From: Bacillota bacterium
GTDB lineage: Bacteria; Bacillota; Clostridia; Christensenellales; Aristaeellaceae
Direction: 5' to 3'
Length of the DNA stretch: 30,035 bases
NCBI GenBank assembly: GCA_023402355.1
Contig: JAEXCG010000052.1
Location: 1 to 30,035, forward strand
Positions 6,545 through 14,062 of the stretch are shown one piece after another. The notes below the pieces were generated by a model. The model saw nothing but the letters and a program-made list of their open reading frames with translations, was not told where the DNA came from and did no database searches. The translations under genes and the position numbers were made by a program. How positions within the stretch are numbered: the first letter of the stretch is position 1; every line of letters starts with the position of its first letter.

Positions 6545-7879
6545 TTATGCTCTTTGAACGCCCTCCGGCGTCACCGTCGCGTAGATGAGCGGCGGCTTTG
6601 CCGGCGCCGCATTCGACAGGCGGACGATTTCCTGCATGCGCTTTCCCGCGTCGGCTCCGCGCGCCGCGTCGCTTGCGTGAATGTGGCAGATCGGTTCGCC
6701 CGCGCGGACGAAATCCCCGATGCGCACGTCCATCACGAGGCCGACCGCGGGGTCGATCACGTCGCTCTTCTGTACCCGGCCCGCGCCGAGCCCCTGCGCC
6801 ACGTAGCCGATGGCCGTCGTATCCATCGCGGCCACGTAGCCGTCCCGCTGCGCGGGCACGGCCGTCACATACTTCGCCTGCGGCAGCCGCCCCACGTCGT
6901 CCGCGACGCGCGCGTCGCCGCCCTGCGCGGCGATCATCTCCCTAAACTTCGCAAGGCCCGCGCCGCTTTCGAGCGCGGCTCGCATCTTGCCCTTCGCCGC
7001 CTCTAGCGAATCCGCAATGCCCGCCGCGAGCAGCATCTGCCCGCCCAGCGTCAGCGATACCTCGCGCAGGTCCGCGCTCTTTTCGCCCGCGCTGCCCGCG
7101 AGAATCTCGATCGCCTCCCGCACTTCCAGCGCGTTGCCCACGTGGGTGCCCAGCGGCTGATCCATGCCCGTCACCATCGCCAGCGTGGGCTTGCCCGCCA
7201 GCTCCCCGATGCGCACCATGGCCTGCGCCAGATCGATGCTCTCCTCCAGCGTCTGCATGAGCGCGCCGCTGCCGGTCTTTACGTCCAGCACGATCGCGTC
7301 CGAGCCCGCCGCCAGCTTCTTGGAAAGGATGCTGGACGCGATGAGCGGAATGCAATCCACCGTGCCCGTCACGTCGCGCAGCGCGTACAGGCGCTTGTCC
7401 GCGGGCGCGAGGTCCGCCGTCTGGCCGATGACCGCGCAGCCGATGTCGCGCACCTGGCGCAGGAAATCCTGCTCCGATAAGGCGATCGAGCAGCCCGGGA
7501 TGCTCTCCAGCTTGTCCAGCGTGCCGCCCGTATGCCCCAGCCCGCGGCCGGACATTTTGGCGACTTTCGCCCCGCAGGCCGCCGCGAGCGGCGCGAGCAC
7601 CAGCGTCGTCGTGTCGCCCACGCCGCCGGTGGAGTGCTTGTCCACGCACACGCCGCCCACGCTGCGAAGGTCCGCCACGTCGCCGGAGTGCATCATCTCC
7701 ATCGTGAGATCGGTCGTCTCCCGCGCCGTCATGCCGGCAAAGCAGATGGCCATCAGCAGCGCGGAAAGCTGGTAATCCGGCAGGGAGCCGTCCGCCGCGC
7801 CCCGCACGAAGTAGCGGATCTCTTCGCGGGAAAGCGCCTCCCCATGCTTCTTTTTCAGGATGATCTCGACCATGTTCAT
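6545..7879 (-). CDS. pdp: Pyrimidine-nucleoside phosphorylase
   Basis: This enzyme splits uridine, thymidine or deoxyuridine with phosphate to give the base and (deoxy)ribose-1-phosphate in nucleoside salvage. The 444-residue protein shows the phosphate-binding KHSTGGVGD (81-89) and the family signature SGRGLGHTGGTLDKLE (110-125), followed by the alpha/beta barrel-like C-terminal domain, and has full family length. The ATG at 7879 is chosen over upstream codons because AGGAGG lies 7 bases before it and it overlaps the stop of the glycosylase gene by 4 bases. It is the last gene of the long prmC-prfA operon. The deoA thymidine phosphorylase is the alternative name; the Gram-positive context favours the broad pyrimidine enzyme. 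Confidence 0.93.
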   Translation of the reverse strand: MNMVEIILKKKHGEALSREEIRYFVRGAADGSLPDYQLSALLMAICFAGMTARETTDLTMEMMHSGDVADLRSVGGVCVDKHSTGGVGDTTTLVLAPLAAACGAKVAKMSGRGLGHTGGTLDKLESIPGCSIALSEQDFLRQVRDIGCAVIGQTADLAPADKRLYALRDVTGTVDCIPLIASSILSKKLAAGSDAIVLDVKTGSGALMQTLEESIDLAQAMVRIGELAGKPTLAMVTGMDQPLGTHVGNALEVREAIEILAGSAGEKSADLREVSLTLGGQMLLAAGIADSLEAAKGKMRAALESGAGLAKFREMIAAQGGDARVADDVGRLPQAKYVTAVPAQRDGYVAAMDTTAIGYVAQGLGAGRVQKSDVIDPAVGLVMDVRIGDFVRAGEPICHIHASDAARGADAGKRMQEIVRLSNAAPAKPPLIYATVTPEGVQRA

Positions 7880-8379
7880 GGCATTTCCTCCTCTGCCGCG
7901 CTGCGCAGCCTTTGCCACGCGGCGCGTTTTTCTTCAAACGGGAGCGTATAGGCCGGGCTCGTGGACGGCATCTTGTACACGCAAAGATCCCGCCCCTGCG
8001 CAAACCCCGACTTCAGAAAGAGCGCGTGCGCCGCCCCGCCGTTGCAAAGCACCGTGCGGATGCCCGGCGCCACGGCAAACAGCGCCGCAAAATCGTTGAA
8101 CTCGACGCCCCGCATCGCGGTGTCGAGGCTCCCTTCCCGCTCGCAGGCGCGCGCCGCGTCCCACAGGGCGATGCGGTGCGCGCGTGCAAAGGCGAGACGC
8201 TGCGCGTAATCCGCCGCCGCCTTCTCGTTCCAGAGCGAAAAGACGATCGGCCAAAAGGCGTTTCGCGGGTGCGCGTAATACTGCCCCGCGCGCAGCGAGG
8301 CGACGCCGGGCATCGACCCCAGCACCAGCACGCGCGCGTCCCCGTCCGCCGCGAACGGGAAGCTCTCACAGCGAGGCAC
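7876..8379 (-). CDS. DNA-deoxyinosine (hypoxanthine) glycosylase, uracil-DNA glycosylase superfamily
   Basis: A 167-residue base-excision repair enzyme of the uracil-DNA glycosylase fold. The segments VLGSMPGVASLRAGQYYAHP followed by RNAFW, and the late MPSTSPAYT, are typical of the branch that removes deaminated adenine (hypoxanthine) from DNA. Mug/TDG-type mismatch uracil glycosylase is the alternative. The GTG at 8379 is preferred over the GTG at 8385 because GGAG then has a 7-base spacing. It overlaps the upstream phosphatase gene by 14 bases and the downstream phosphorylase by 4, so it lies inside the operon. Its presence with a nucleoside phosphorylase is positional and need not mean a shared pathway. 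Confidence 0.82.
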   Translation of the reverse strand: MPRCESFPFAADGDARVLVLGSMPGVASLRAGQYYAHPRNAFWPIVFSLWNEKAAADYAQRLAFARAHRIALWDAARACEREGSLDTAMRGVEFNDFAALFAVAPGIRTVLCNGGAAHALFLKSGFAQGRDLCVYKMPSTSPAYTLPFEEKRAAWQRLRSAAEEEMP

Positions 8380-8815
8380 AGGCACGCTCCATCGCTCTTT
8401 GCACGAGATCCTCGAGCTGCTGCGCGCACAGCTCGTACACCGCGTCGCTCATGCCGAAGGGGTCGTCCACATACCCGCCCACGCCCGCGTACTCGCTCAG
8501 GGTAAACGTCTTATCGTTGGGCTTTACCTGCAGGATCGCCTGCTTATGCCCCTGCGTCATGCAGAGCACAAGGTCCGCCGCGTCGAAAATCTCCGGCGTC
8601 AGCATGCGCGAGCGGTGCGTGTCCAGCGATAGGCCGCGCGTGCGCATCGCGTTCTTCGCGCCGTCCGTCGCCTCCTCGCCCGAAAAAGCCGATATGCCGG
8701 CCGAAAAGACCGTAATCTTCGCCCCGACGCCGTGGCGCTTGAGCCAATCGCGCGCCAGCGTCTGCGCCATGGGGCTGCGGCACGTGTTGCCGGAACAGAC
8801 AAACAGGATCTCCAC
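8366..8815 (-). CDS. ywlE: Low-molecular-weight phosphatase, predicted protein-arginine phosphatase
   Basis: A 149-residue phosphatase with the P-loop at the very start, VCSGNTCRS (nucleophile Cys7, Arg13), and the general acid in VDDPFG (Asp118). In Bacillus YwlE, a Thr at the position equivalent to Thr11 here selects phospho-arginine over phospho-tyrosine, so an arginine phosphatase is predicted; this is family knowledge applied to a visible residue. It would counter McsB-type arginine kinase marking of proteins for ClpCP, but no mcsB is in this window. It begins 3 bases after the stop of sua5, the same neighbourhood as ywlC-ywlE in Bacillus. A tyrosine phosphatase remains possible. Confidence 0.87.
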   Translation of the reverse strand: MEILFVCSGNTCRSPMAQTLARDWLKRHGVGAKITVFSAGISAFSGEEATDGAKNAMRTRGLSLDTHRSRMLTPEIFDAADLVLCMTQGHKQAILQVKPNDKTFTLSEYAGVGGYVDDPFGMSDAVYELCAQQLEDLVQRAMERACASL

Positions 8816-8818
8816 CGC

Positions 8819-9841
8819 TTACACCTCGCTGATATGAAATCCGGCCGCGCGGCCCATGCGGTTCATCACCGCCAGGCCGATGCCCTCCGCCTCGACCGCT
8901 TCGGCATAGATTCGCTCCACGCCGCGCGCGTCCATCTCGCGCAGCAGGTCAAAGAGCGCGCCCGCCGCATCCTGCGCGAGGCTGCCCAGCGTGAAGACGC
9001 GGCGCGCCCCGTAGAGCGGCACGTGGCCGGACAGCGCGAAGATCGCGGCATGCTCCGGCGCGTCGTCGTAGCGCGCGCAGATCGCCCGCGCCACGTCCTC
9101 CGGCGCGCCCTGAAAGATCTCCATCTGCGCCCGGGGCGCGTAATGGCGGTACTTCATGCCCGGCGAGCGCACGACCTCCCCCTCCTTCAGGGGGCTCATC
9201 ACGTGCTCGTCCACGCGCACACCGCCGACGACCCGCGCAACCATCTCCGGCGTGATGCCGCCGGGGCGCAGCACGACCGGCACCTCGCCCGTCGCGTCGA
9301 TGACGCTCGACTCGAGCCCCACCTCGCAGGGGCCGCCGTCGAGGATGAAGGGGATGCGCCCCTCCATGTCCTCCAGCACGTGCTGCGCGCGCGTCGGGCT
9401 CGGCCTGCCGCTGCGGTTCGCGCTGGGCGCCGCGATCGGGCAGCCGCTTTGCGCGATCAGCGCGCGCGCCACCGGGTGGCTCGGAAGCCGGATGCCGACC
9501 GTGGGCAGGCCCGCCGTCACCACGTCCGGGACGCAGGGACGCCTAGGCAAAAGCAGGGTCATCGGCCCCGGCCAGTACGCCTCCATCAGCCGCCGCGCGC
9601 CCTCCGGCACGTCCAGCACGAGCGCGTCCAGCTCGGACAGGTCGGCTATGTGCACGATCAGCGGGTTGTCCGCGGGCCTGCCCTTGGCGGCAAAGATCCT
9701 GCGCACGGCCTGCGGGCAAAGGGCGTTTGCGCCCAGCCCGTACACCGTCTCCGTCGGAAAGCCCACGACCTCGCCCGCGCGAATGTATTCAGCGGCCCGC
9801 GCGATCGACTGCGCGTCCGCTCTCGCCATCTGTGTTTCCAT
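8819..9841 (-). CDS. ywlC: L-threonylcarbamoyladenylate synthase (Sua5/YwlC)
   Basis: This enzyme makes threonylcarbamoyl-AMP from threonine, bicarbonate and ATP, the first step of t6A modification at position 37 of ANN-decoding tRNAs. The YrdC domain (about residues 10-200) shows PTETVYGLG (29-37), AAKGRPADNPL (51-61) and PSANRSG (139-145); a Sua5 C-terminal domain follows (about 230-340). The 340-residue length therefore marks the two-domain Sua5 type rather than the short TsaC. The start has AAGGA 6 bases upstream. The gene sits between the ZIP transporter and ywlE in the prfA operon. MtaB, encoded at 19175-20470, later thiomethylates the same tRNA base. Confidence 0.95.
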   Translation of the reverse strand: METQMARADAQSIARAAEYIRAGEVVGFPTETVYGLGANALCPQAVRRIFAAKGRPADNPLIVHIADLSELDALVLDVPEGARRLMEAYWPGPMTLLLPRRPCVPDVVTAGLPTVGIRLPSHPVARALIAQSGCPIAAPSANRSGRPSPTRAQHVLEDMEGRIPFILDGGPCEVGLESSVIDATGEVPVVLRPGGITPEMVARVVGGVRVDEHVMSPLKEGEVVRSPGMKYRHYAPRAQMEIFQGAPEDVARAICARYDDAPEHAAIFALSGHVPLYGARRVFTLGSLAQDAAGALFDLLREMDARGVERIYAEAVEAEGIGLAVMNRMGRAAGFHISEV

Positions 9842-9862
9842 CGTCTTCCTTCTCTCCGAATG

Positions 9863-10585
9863 CTATACGATCAGCGAGGCGACGCTCCCGAGCGCCACTC
9901 CGAGCGCGAGGCAGAGCGTGGCGCCCCACCACGACGACAGTTCGCCCGCGCGGGGCAGCATCTCCTCCGTCGTGATCTGCAACATCGCGCCGCCCGCGAG
10001 CCCCATGCACAGCGCGATCATCTGCGCCGAGACGCCGCCCATCGCCATGCCAATCACGGTGCCGATGCCCGTAGGCACGCCGCTGAGCACGGTGATGAAC
10101 AGCGCGCGCAGGGCGCTCTCCCCCGCCGCGCGCATCGGCACCGCCGCGGCGATGCCCTCCGGCACGTCGTGCAGCAGGATCATCAGCGCCATCGCGATGC
10201 CGAGGGTGGGCGCTTCCGCAAAGCCGGAGCCCACCGCGAGCCCCTCCGGCAGGTTGTGCAGCGCGATGCCCGCCGCCACCATGAGGCCCGTTTTCGCCAT
10301 GTTGTTCTTGCCCTGCATGCGCCGCTCCAGCACGCCGTCCGCGACCAGCATCGTCGCGATGCCGATCAAAAGCCCCGCGATGCCGCAGGGCGTGTGCATC
10401 GCGTAGGCCTGCGGCAGCAGTTCAAAGCAGACCACCGAGATCATCAGCCCGCCCGTCAGGTTGAGCAGGCACGATAGCGCCTTGGGCCGGGGGCTGCCCA
10501 TCAGCACCCCCAGCAGGCCGCCCAGGCCGCTCCCCGCGACGCCGAAGGCCGTGCCCCACAGCGCCGCGATCCATAGATTTCCCAT
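9863..10585 (-). CDS. ZIP-family metal transporter
   Basis: A 240-residue integral membrane protein with about eight hydrophobic segments and the paired metal-site motifs HNLPEG (110-115) and HDVPEG (139-144) that define the ZIP family, which brings zinc, iron or similar divalent metals into the cytosol. The ATG at 10585 is preferred over the one at 10603 because GGGGGTGA lies 6 bases upstream of it. That ribosome site is part of a hairpin (10591-10621), so translation may be controlled. It is a conserved passenger in Clostridial prfA operons. The metal cannot be told from sequence; zinc is the usual assumption. Confidence 0.9.
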   Translation of the reverse strand: MGNLWIAALWGTAFGVAGSGLGGLLGVLMGSPRPKALSCLLNLTGGLMISVVCFELLPQAYAMHTPCGIAGLLIGIATMLVADGVLERRMQGKNNMAKTGLMVAAGIALHNLPEGLAVGSGFAEAPTLGIAMALMILLHDVPEGIAAAVPMRAAGESALRALFITVLSGVPTGIGTVIGMAMGGVSAQMIALCMGLAGGAMLQITTEEMLPRAGELSSWWGATLCLALGVALGSVASLIV

Positions 10586-10590
10586 CGATT

Positions 10591-10621
10591 CACCCCCGCC
10601 CATGTGTATGCGCCGGGGGTG
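10591..10621 (-). promoter_or_regulatory. Hairpin covering the ZIP ribosome binding site
   Basis: CACCCCCG (10591-10598) pairs perfectly with CGGGGGTG (10614-10621) around a 15-base loop in the gap between prfA and the ZIP gene. In the minus-strand mRNA, the arm nearest the start contains the Shine-Dalgarno sequence GGGGGTG. No U run follows on the minus strand, so it is not a terminator in that direction. Confidence 0.5.
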
Positions 10622-10628
10622 CTTTTCT

Positions 10629-11696
10629 TTACGCGCGCGCGCTCAGCGCCTTTAATCTTTCGCTCTGGTCGGTGAAGATGAGCGCGTCGATGACCTCGTC
10701 CATGTCGCCGTCCACGAAGCTGTCGATCTTGTAGATCGTAAGGCCGATGCGGTGGTCGGTCACGCGCCCCTGCGGAAAGTTATAGGTGCGGATGCGCTCG
10801 CTGCGATCGCCCGTGCCCACCTGCGAGCGGCGATCCTGCGCGTAGGCCGCGTCCTTTTCGGATTGCAGCTTGTCGTACAGCCGCGCCCGCAGCACGCGCA
10901 TCGCCTTGTCGCGGTTCTTGATCTGCGACTTTTCGTCCTGGCAGGTGACGACCAGCCCCGTGGGGATGTGCGTGATGCGCACCGCGGAGTCCGTCGTGTT
11001 GACGCACTGGCCGCCGTGGCCGCTGGAGCGGTACACGTCCACGCGCAGGTCGTTTGGGTTCAGTTCGACCTCGACCTCCTCCGCCTCCGGCAGCACCGCC
11101 ACAGTGGCCGTGGAGGTATGAATGCGCCCGCCCGACTCGGTCGCGGGCACGCGCTGCACGCGGTGCACGCCGCTCTCGTACTTGAGGCGGCTGTACGCGC
11201 CCGCGCCGCTGATGGTGAACGTCACTTCCTTGACGCCGCCCAGCTCCGTAAAATTGCTGTCCATCATCTCCACGCGCAGGCCGTGCCGCTCCGCGTAGCG
11301 GGTGTACATGCGCAGCAGCACCGCGCCGAACAGGCCCGCCTCCTCGCCGCCCGCGCCCGCACGGATCTCCATGACGACGTTCCGCTCGTCGTTGGGGTCC
11401 TTGGGCAGCAGCATAAGCTGAATTTCGCGCTCCTTTTCGTCGATCGCGCGCGAAAGCTCCGAAAGCTCCTCCTGCGCCATGTCCGCCATGTCGGGGTCGC
11501 TCAGCATCTCCTCCGCCTCCGCGCGGTGCGCTAAAAGCTGCTCGTACGCGCCGCAGGCGTGAAAGAGCGGTTCGAGCTGCGCGTGCTCGCGAAGCAGCCG
11601 CTGCCAGCGTGCCTGGTCTGCGACGACCTCCGGCTGCGAGAGCAGCATGGACAGTTCCTCGTAATGGGCCTTTACCCAATCCAGTTTTTCCAGCAT
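10629..11696 (-). CDS. prfA: Peptide chain release factor 1
   Basis: RF1 recognises UAA and UAG in the ribosomal A site and triggers release of the finished protein. The 355-residue protein shows the codon-reading tripeptide PAT (184-186), diagnostic of RF1 rather than RF2, and the catalytic GGQ (228-230) within SSGHGGQCVNTTDSAVRI. The frame extends upstream, but the ATG at 11696 gives the normal family start (MLEKLDWVKAHYEEL) and has GGGAG about 6 bases before it. It lies 13 bases downstream of prmC, whose product methylates Gln230. TAG stops used in this window are consistent with a functional RF1. Confidence 0.97.
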   Translation of the reverse strand: MLEKLDWVKAHYEELSMLLSQPEVVADQARWQRLLREHAQLEPLFHACGAYEQLLAHRAEAEEMLSDPDMADMAQEELSELSRAIDEKEREIQLMLLPKDPNDERNVVMEIRAGAGGEEAGLFGAVLLRMYTRYAERHGLRVEMMDSNFTELGGVKEVTFTISGAGAYSRLKYESGVHRVQRVPATESGGRIHTSTATVAVLPEAEEVEVELNPNDLRVDVYRSSGHGGQCVNTTDSAVRITHIPTGLVVTCQDEKSQIKNRDKAMRVLRARLYDKLQSEKDAAYAQDRRSQVGTGDRSERIRTYNFPQGRVTDHRIGLTIYKIDSFVDGDMDEVIDALIFTDQSERLKALSARA

Positions 11697-11709
11697 AGCT
11701 TCTCCCGGT

Positions 11710-12543
11710 TCATTTTGTATAGACTGCGCCCACGACCCGCTCGATGCCGCACAGGTCCCGGCGCGTAAAGGGCTCCCCAACCGTCTGCCGCAGCAGCGCG
11801 GACACGGCGGCCGCCTGATCGTAGCCTACCTCGAAGAGCAACGCGCCCCCGCCGAAAAGGTGCGCGGGCGCTTCCCCGCAAAGCCGCCTGTAAAAGGAAA
11901 GGCCGTCCGCGCCCCCGTCGAGCGCCAGGCGCGGCTCGCGCAGCACCTCGCGCTGCAGGGCGTCGATCTCGTCCGATTCGATGTAGGGCGGGTTGGATAC
12001 GATGAGGTCAAAGCGCTCGCCCGCGAGCGCTTCAAACAGGTCGCTTTGTAAAAAGCGAACGCGCGCTTTAAGCCTTTGCGCGTTTTCCCGCGCGACGCAC
12101 AGCGCGTCCGCGCTCACGTCCACCGCGGTCACATCGGCCCCAACGCACGCCAGCGCGATGGAGACGGCCAGCGCGCCGCTGCCCGTGCCCACGTCCAGCA
12201 CGCGGGGGGCAGAATCCCCGGCGCGCGCGATTGCTTCCTCGCACAGCGTTTCCGTGTCCTGGCGCGGGATGAGCACGCGGCTGTCCACACGAAATGTATG
12301 TCCCATGAAGTCCTGCGTGCCGAGCACGTATTGCAGCGGCTCGCCCGCCTCGCGGCGGCGAAGCATCGCCTCAAAGCGCGCGTCCTGCTGCGCCGAAAGC
12401 GCCTCCGCGCCCGACAGGAGCAGGCCCGTGCGCGTCTTCCCGGCCGCCTCGCAGAGCATCCACAAAGCGTCCAGCCGGGCGTCCAAAACGCCTGCGCGCT
12501 CGAGGCGCGCAGACGCTTGCTGCAGGGTTTCCCGTATCGTCAT
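11710..12543 (-). CDS. prmC: Release factor glutamine methyltransferase
   Basis: PrmC transfers a methyl group from S-adenosylmethionine to the glutamine of the GGQ motif in RF1 and RF2, raising termination efficiency. The 277-residue protein has an N-terminal helical domain that holds the release factor (about 1-85), the SAM-binding DVGTGSG (117-123) and the substrate-binding NPPY (184-187). The ATG at 12543 is selected because it overlaps the DUF1385 stop codon as ATGA and gives the usual family length. It directly precedes prfA, its substrate gene, as in many bacteria. Confidence 0.96.
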   Translation of the reverse strand: MTIRETLQQASARLERAGVLDARLDALWMLCEAAGKTRTGLLLSGAEALSAQQDARFEAMLRRREAGEPLQYVLGTQDFMGHTFRVDSRVLIPRQDTETLCEEAIARAGDSAPRVLDVGTGSGALAVSIALACVGADVTAVDVSADALCVARENAQRLKARVRFLQSDLFEALAGERFDLIVSNPPYIESDEIDALQREVLREPRLALDGGADGLSFYRRLCGEAPAHLFGGGALLFEVGYDQAAAVSALLRQTVGEPFTRRDLCGIERVVGAVYTK

Positions 12544-13556
12544 TTGGCCGCGGCCTGCACGGTCTGCGAGGCCTCCTCCGGGGTCCATTGTTTGGCGGGC
12601 GCGGCGTCCTCCACCGAGCCCAGCGCCGCCTTCATCGAGGCGATGGCTACCTCCAGCATTTCGTCGTCGGGCTCGCGGGTGGTCAGATGCTGCATCATCA
12701 GGCCCGGCCAGCGCAGCGCGCGCACCACGGGGTGCTCGCTGTGCGCCAGACCCTTGAGCGCCTCGTAGGAGATGCCCGCGATGAGCGGCAGGATCAGCAG
12801 GCTGCGCAGGAAGCGCAGGCCGAAGGACAGCTTTTCAATCGAGGTCAGCGCGATGATGACCTGATCCGCGACCGACCCGACCAGAATGCTGATGACCATG
12901 ACCAGCAGCAAAAACGAGGTGCCGCAGCGCGGATGCAGGCGTGAAAAGCCGCGCGCGTTTTCGGGGGTCAGGGGCAGGCCCGCCTCGTGGCAGTAGACGG
13001 TCTTGTGCTCCGCGCCGTGGTACTGGAAGACGCGGCGCATGTCGGGCATGAGGCCGATCAGCCAGATGTAGGCGATCAAAATCGCGATGCGCACGACGCC
13101 GCCGCACAGGTTGATGACGATGGCGTTGTCGACCACGCGGCCGATCAGCGTCGCCGCGCCGGAGGGCAGCATGACGAACAGCAGCAGGCTCAGGCAGACC
13201 GCCAGCACCGCCGCGACGCCCATCACGACCTTGTCGATGTTCGCGCCCAGCTTTTCAGAGAGCCACTTTTCAAACTTGGAGGGCTCCTCGTCGAGAACGC
13301 CCAGCATCTGGGTGGACTTGTTGAGCACCCCCATGCCCATCACGAGCATGGAGACCATGTTGACGCACCCGCGCACGATGGGCCAGCCCATCCACTTATG
13401 CTTCTTGGAAGCGGGCACGTAATCCTCGCGGTCCACGACGATGCCGCCGTCCGGCTGACGCACAGCGACCGCGATGGCGTCGGGCGACTTCATCATGACG
13501 CCCTCCATGACCGCCTGGCCGCCGATGTCCACCTTCTGTTTTGTTTCTTTATTCAT
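12540..13556 (-). CDS. DUF1385 family membrane protein
   Basis: A 338-residue protein of the conserved DUF1385 family (Bacillus YqhQ-like), function unproven. It begins with DIGGQAVMEGVMM, the family hallmark, and has membrane segments near 110-130, 150-170, 213-235 and 250-266. Conserved HGAEHK (180-185) and HPRCGTSF (208-215) carry histidines and a cysteine that could bind metal or form an active site; that is inference. The ATG is preceded by GAGGTG. It is the first gene of the run DUF1385-prmC-prfA, a Clostridial arrangement, and overlaps prmC by 4 bases. The C-terminal 60 residues are hydrophilic and probably cytosolic. Confidence 0.92.
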   Translation of the reverse strand: MNKETKQKVDIGGQAVMEGVMMKSPDAIAVAVRQPDGGIVVDREDYVPASKKHKWMGWPIVRGCVNMVSMLVMGMGVLNKSTQMLGVLDEEPSKFEKWLSEKLGANIDKVVMGVAAVLAVCLSLLLFVMLPSGAATLIGRVVDNAIVINLCGGVVRIAILIAYIWLIGLMPDMRRVFQYHGAEHKTVYCHEAGLPLTPENARGFSRLHPRCGTSFLLLVMVISILVGSVADQVIIALTSIEKLSFGLRFLRSLLILPLIAGISYEALKGLAHSEHPVVRALRWPGLMMQHLTTREPDDEMLEVAIASMKAALGSVEDAAPAKQWTPEEASQTVQAAAK

Positions 13557-13642
13557 AATTTCAAAACACCTCTTTCACTCAAACGATACCGCTCACGGGT
13601 CAAGCTTCCGGTTCTATACCGTAAAGTTCAAATATTCGATAA

Positions 13643-13670
13643 GCGCGGTCAAAAACCCTGCTGACCGCGC
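13643..13670. other. Inverted repeat between rpmE and the DUF1385 gene
   Basis: GCGCGGTCA (13643-13651) pairs with TGACCGCGC (13662-13670) around a 10-base loop. On the minus strand it is followed by TTATCGAATATTTG, only moderately U-rich, so it may be a second weak terminator or a leader structure. I see no convincing promoter in the 250-base gap 13557-13806. Confidence 0.4.
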
Positions 13671-13748
13671 GGATTCTCCCCTAGCAAATCCCGGCACATC
13701 GCGCCGTTCTTCCCTTCATAAGCAAAAGAAAGATGATTTTCCTAACAA

Positions 13749-13797
13749 AAAAGGGCGACTTCGGCACGGCGTCTATCCGGCCAAAGCGACCCTTTTA
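13749..13797 (-). terminator. Probable rpmE terminator
   Basis: An imperfect stem beginning AAAAGGGCG and ending CGACCCTTTT, with small bulges and a GGC/GCC inner pairing, lies 9 bases past the rpmE stop. On the minus strand it runs into TTTTTTGTTAGG, a fair terminator tail. Confidence 0.65.
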
Positions 13798-13806
13798 TGT
13801 GCATTT

Positions 13807-14004
13807 TTACATGCCATAGCGCTTCTTGAAACGGTCCACGCGTCCGCCGGTGTCGACCAGCTTCTGCTTGCCGGTGAAGAACGGATGGCACTTGGAGCAG
13901 ATTTCAACCTTCAGTTCCTTCTTGGTGGAGCCGGTTTCAAACGTCTCGCCGCAAGCGCAGCGGACGATCGCCTTCTGGTACTTCGGATGGATACCTTCCT
14001 TCAT
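13807..14004 (-). CDS. rpmE: 50S ribosomal protein L31, zinc-binding type
   Basis: L31 bridges the large and small ribosomal subunits. The 65-residue protein has the four zinc ligands of the C+ form: Cys16 and Cys18 (RCACG), Cys37 and Cys40 (ICSKC). This form stores zinc and is replaced by a zinc-free paralogue under starvation in species that have one; none is visible here. The frame is open upstream, but the ATG at 14004 is correct because AGGTGA precedes it and MKEGIHPKY is the family start. It follows rho by 58 bases, the common Bacillota order. Confidence 0.97.
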   Translation of the reverse strand: MKEGIHPKYQKAIVRCACGETFETGSTKKELKVEICSKCHPFFTGKQKLVDTGGRVDRFKKRYGM

Positions 14005-14062
14005 GTGTTTCACCTCTTTCGCCCGCATTACTATCACATGAAAAACATACGCATATGCTTTC

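Noticed and set aside
8732..10477. A 581-residue plus-strand frame opposite ywlE, sua5 and the ZIP gene
   Set aside because: It spans three recognised genes, is rich in Arg, His and Ala, has no domain I can see, and no separate promoter.
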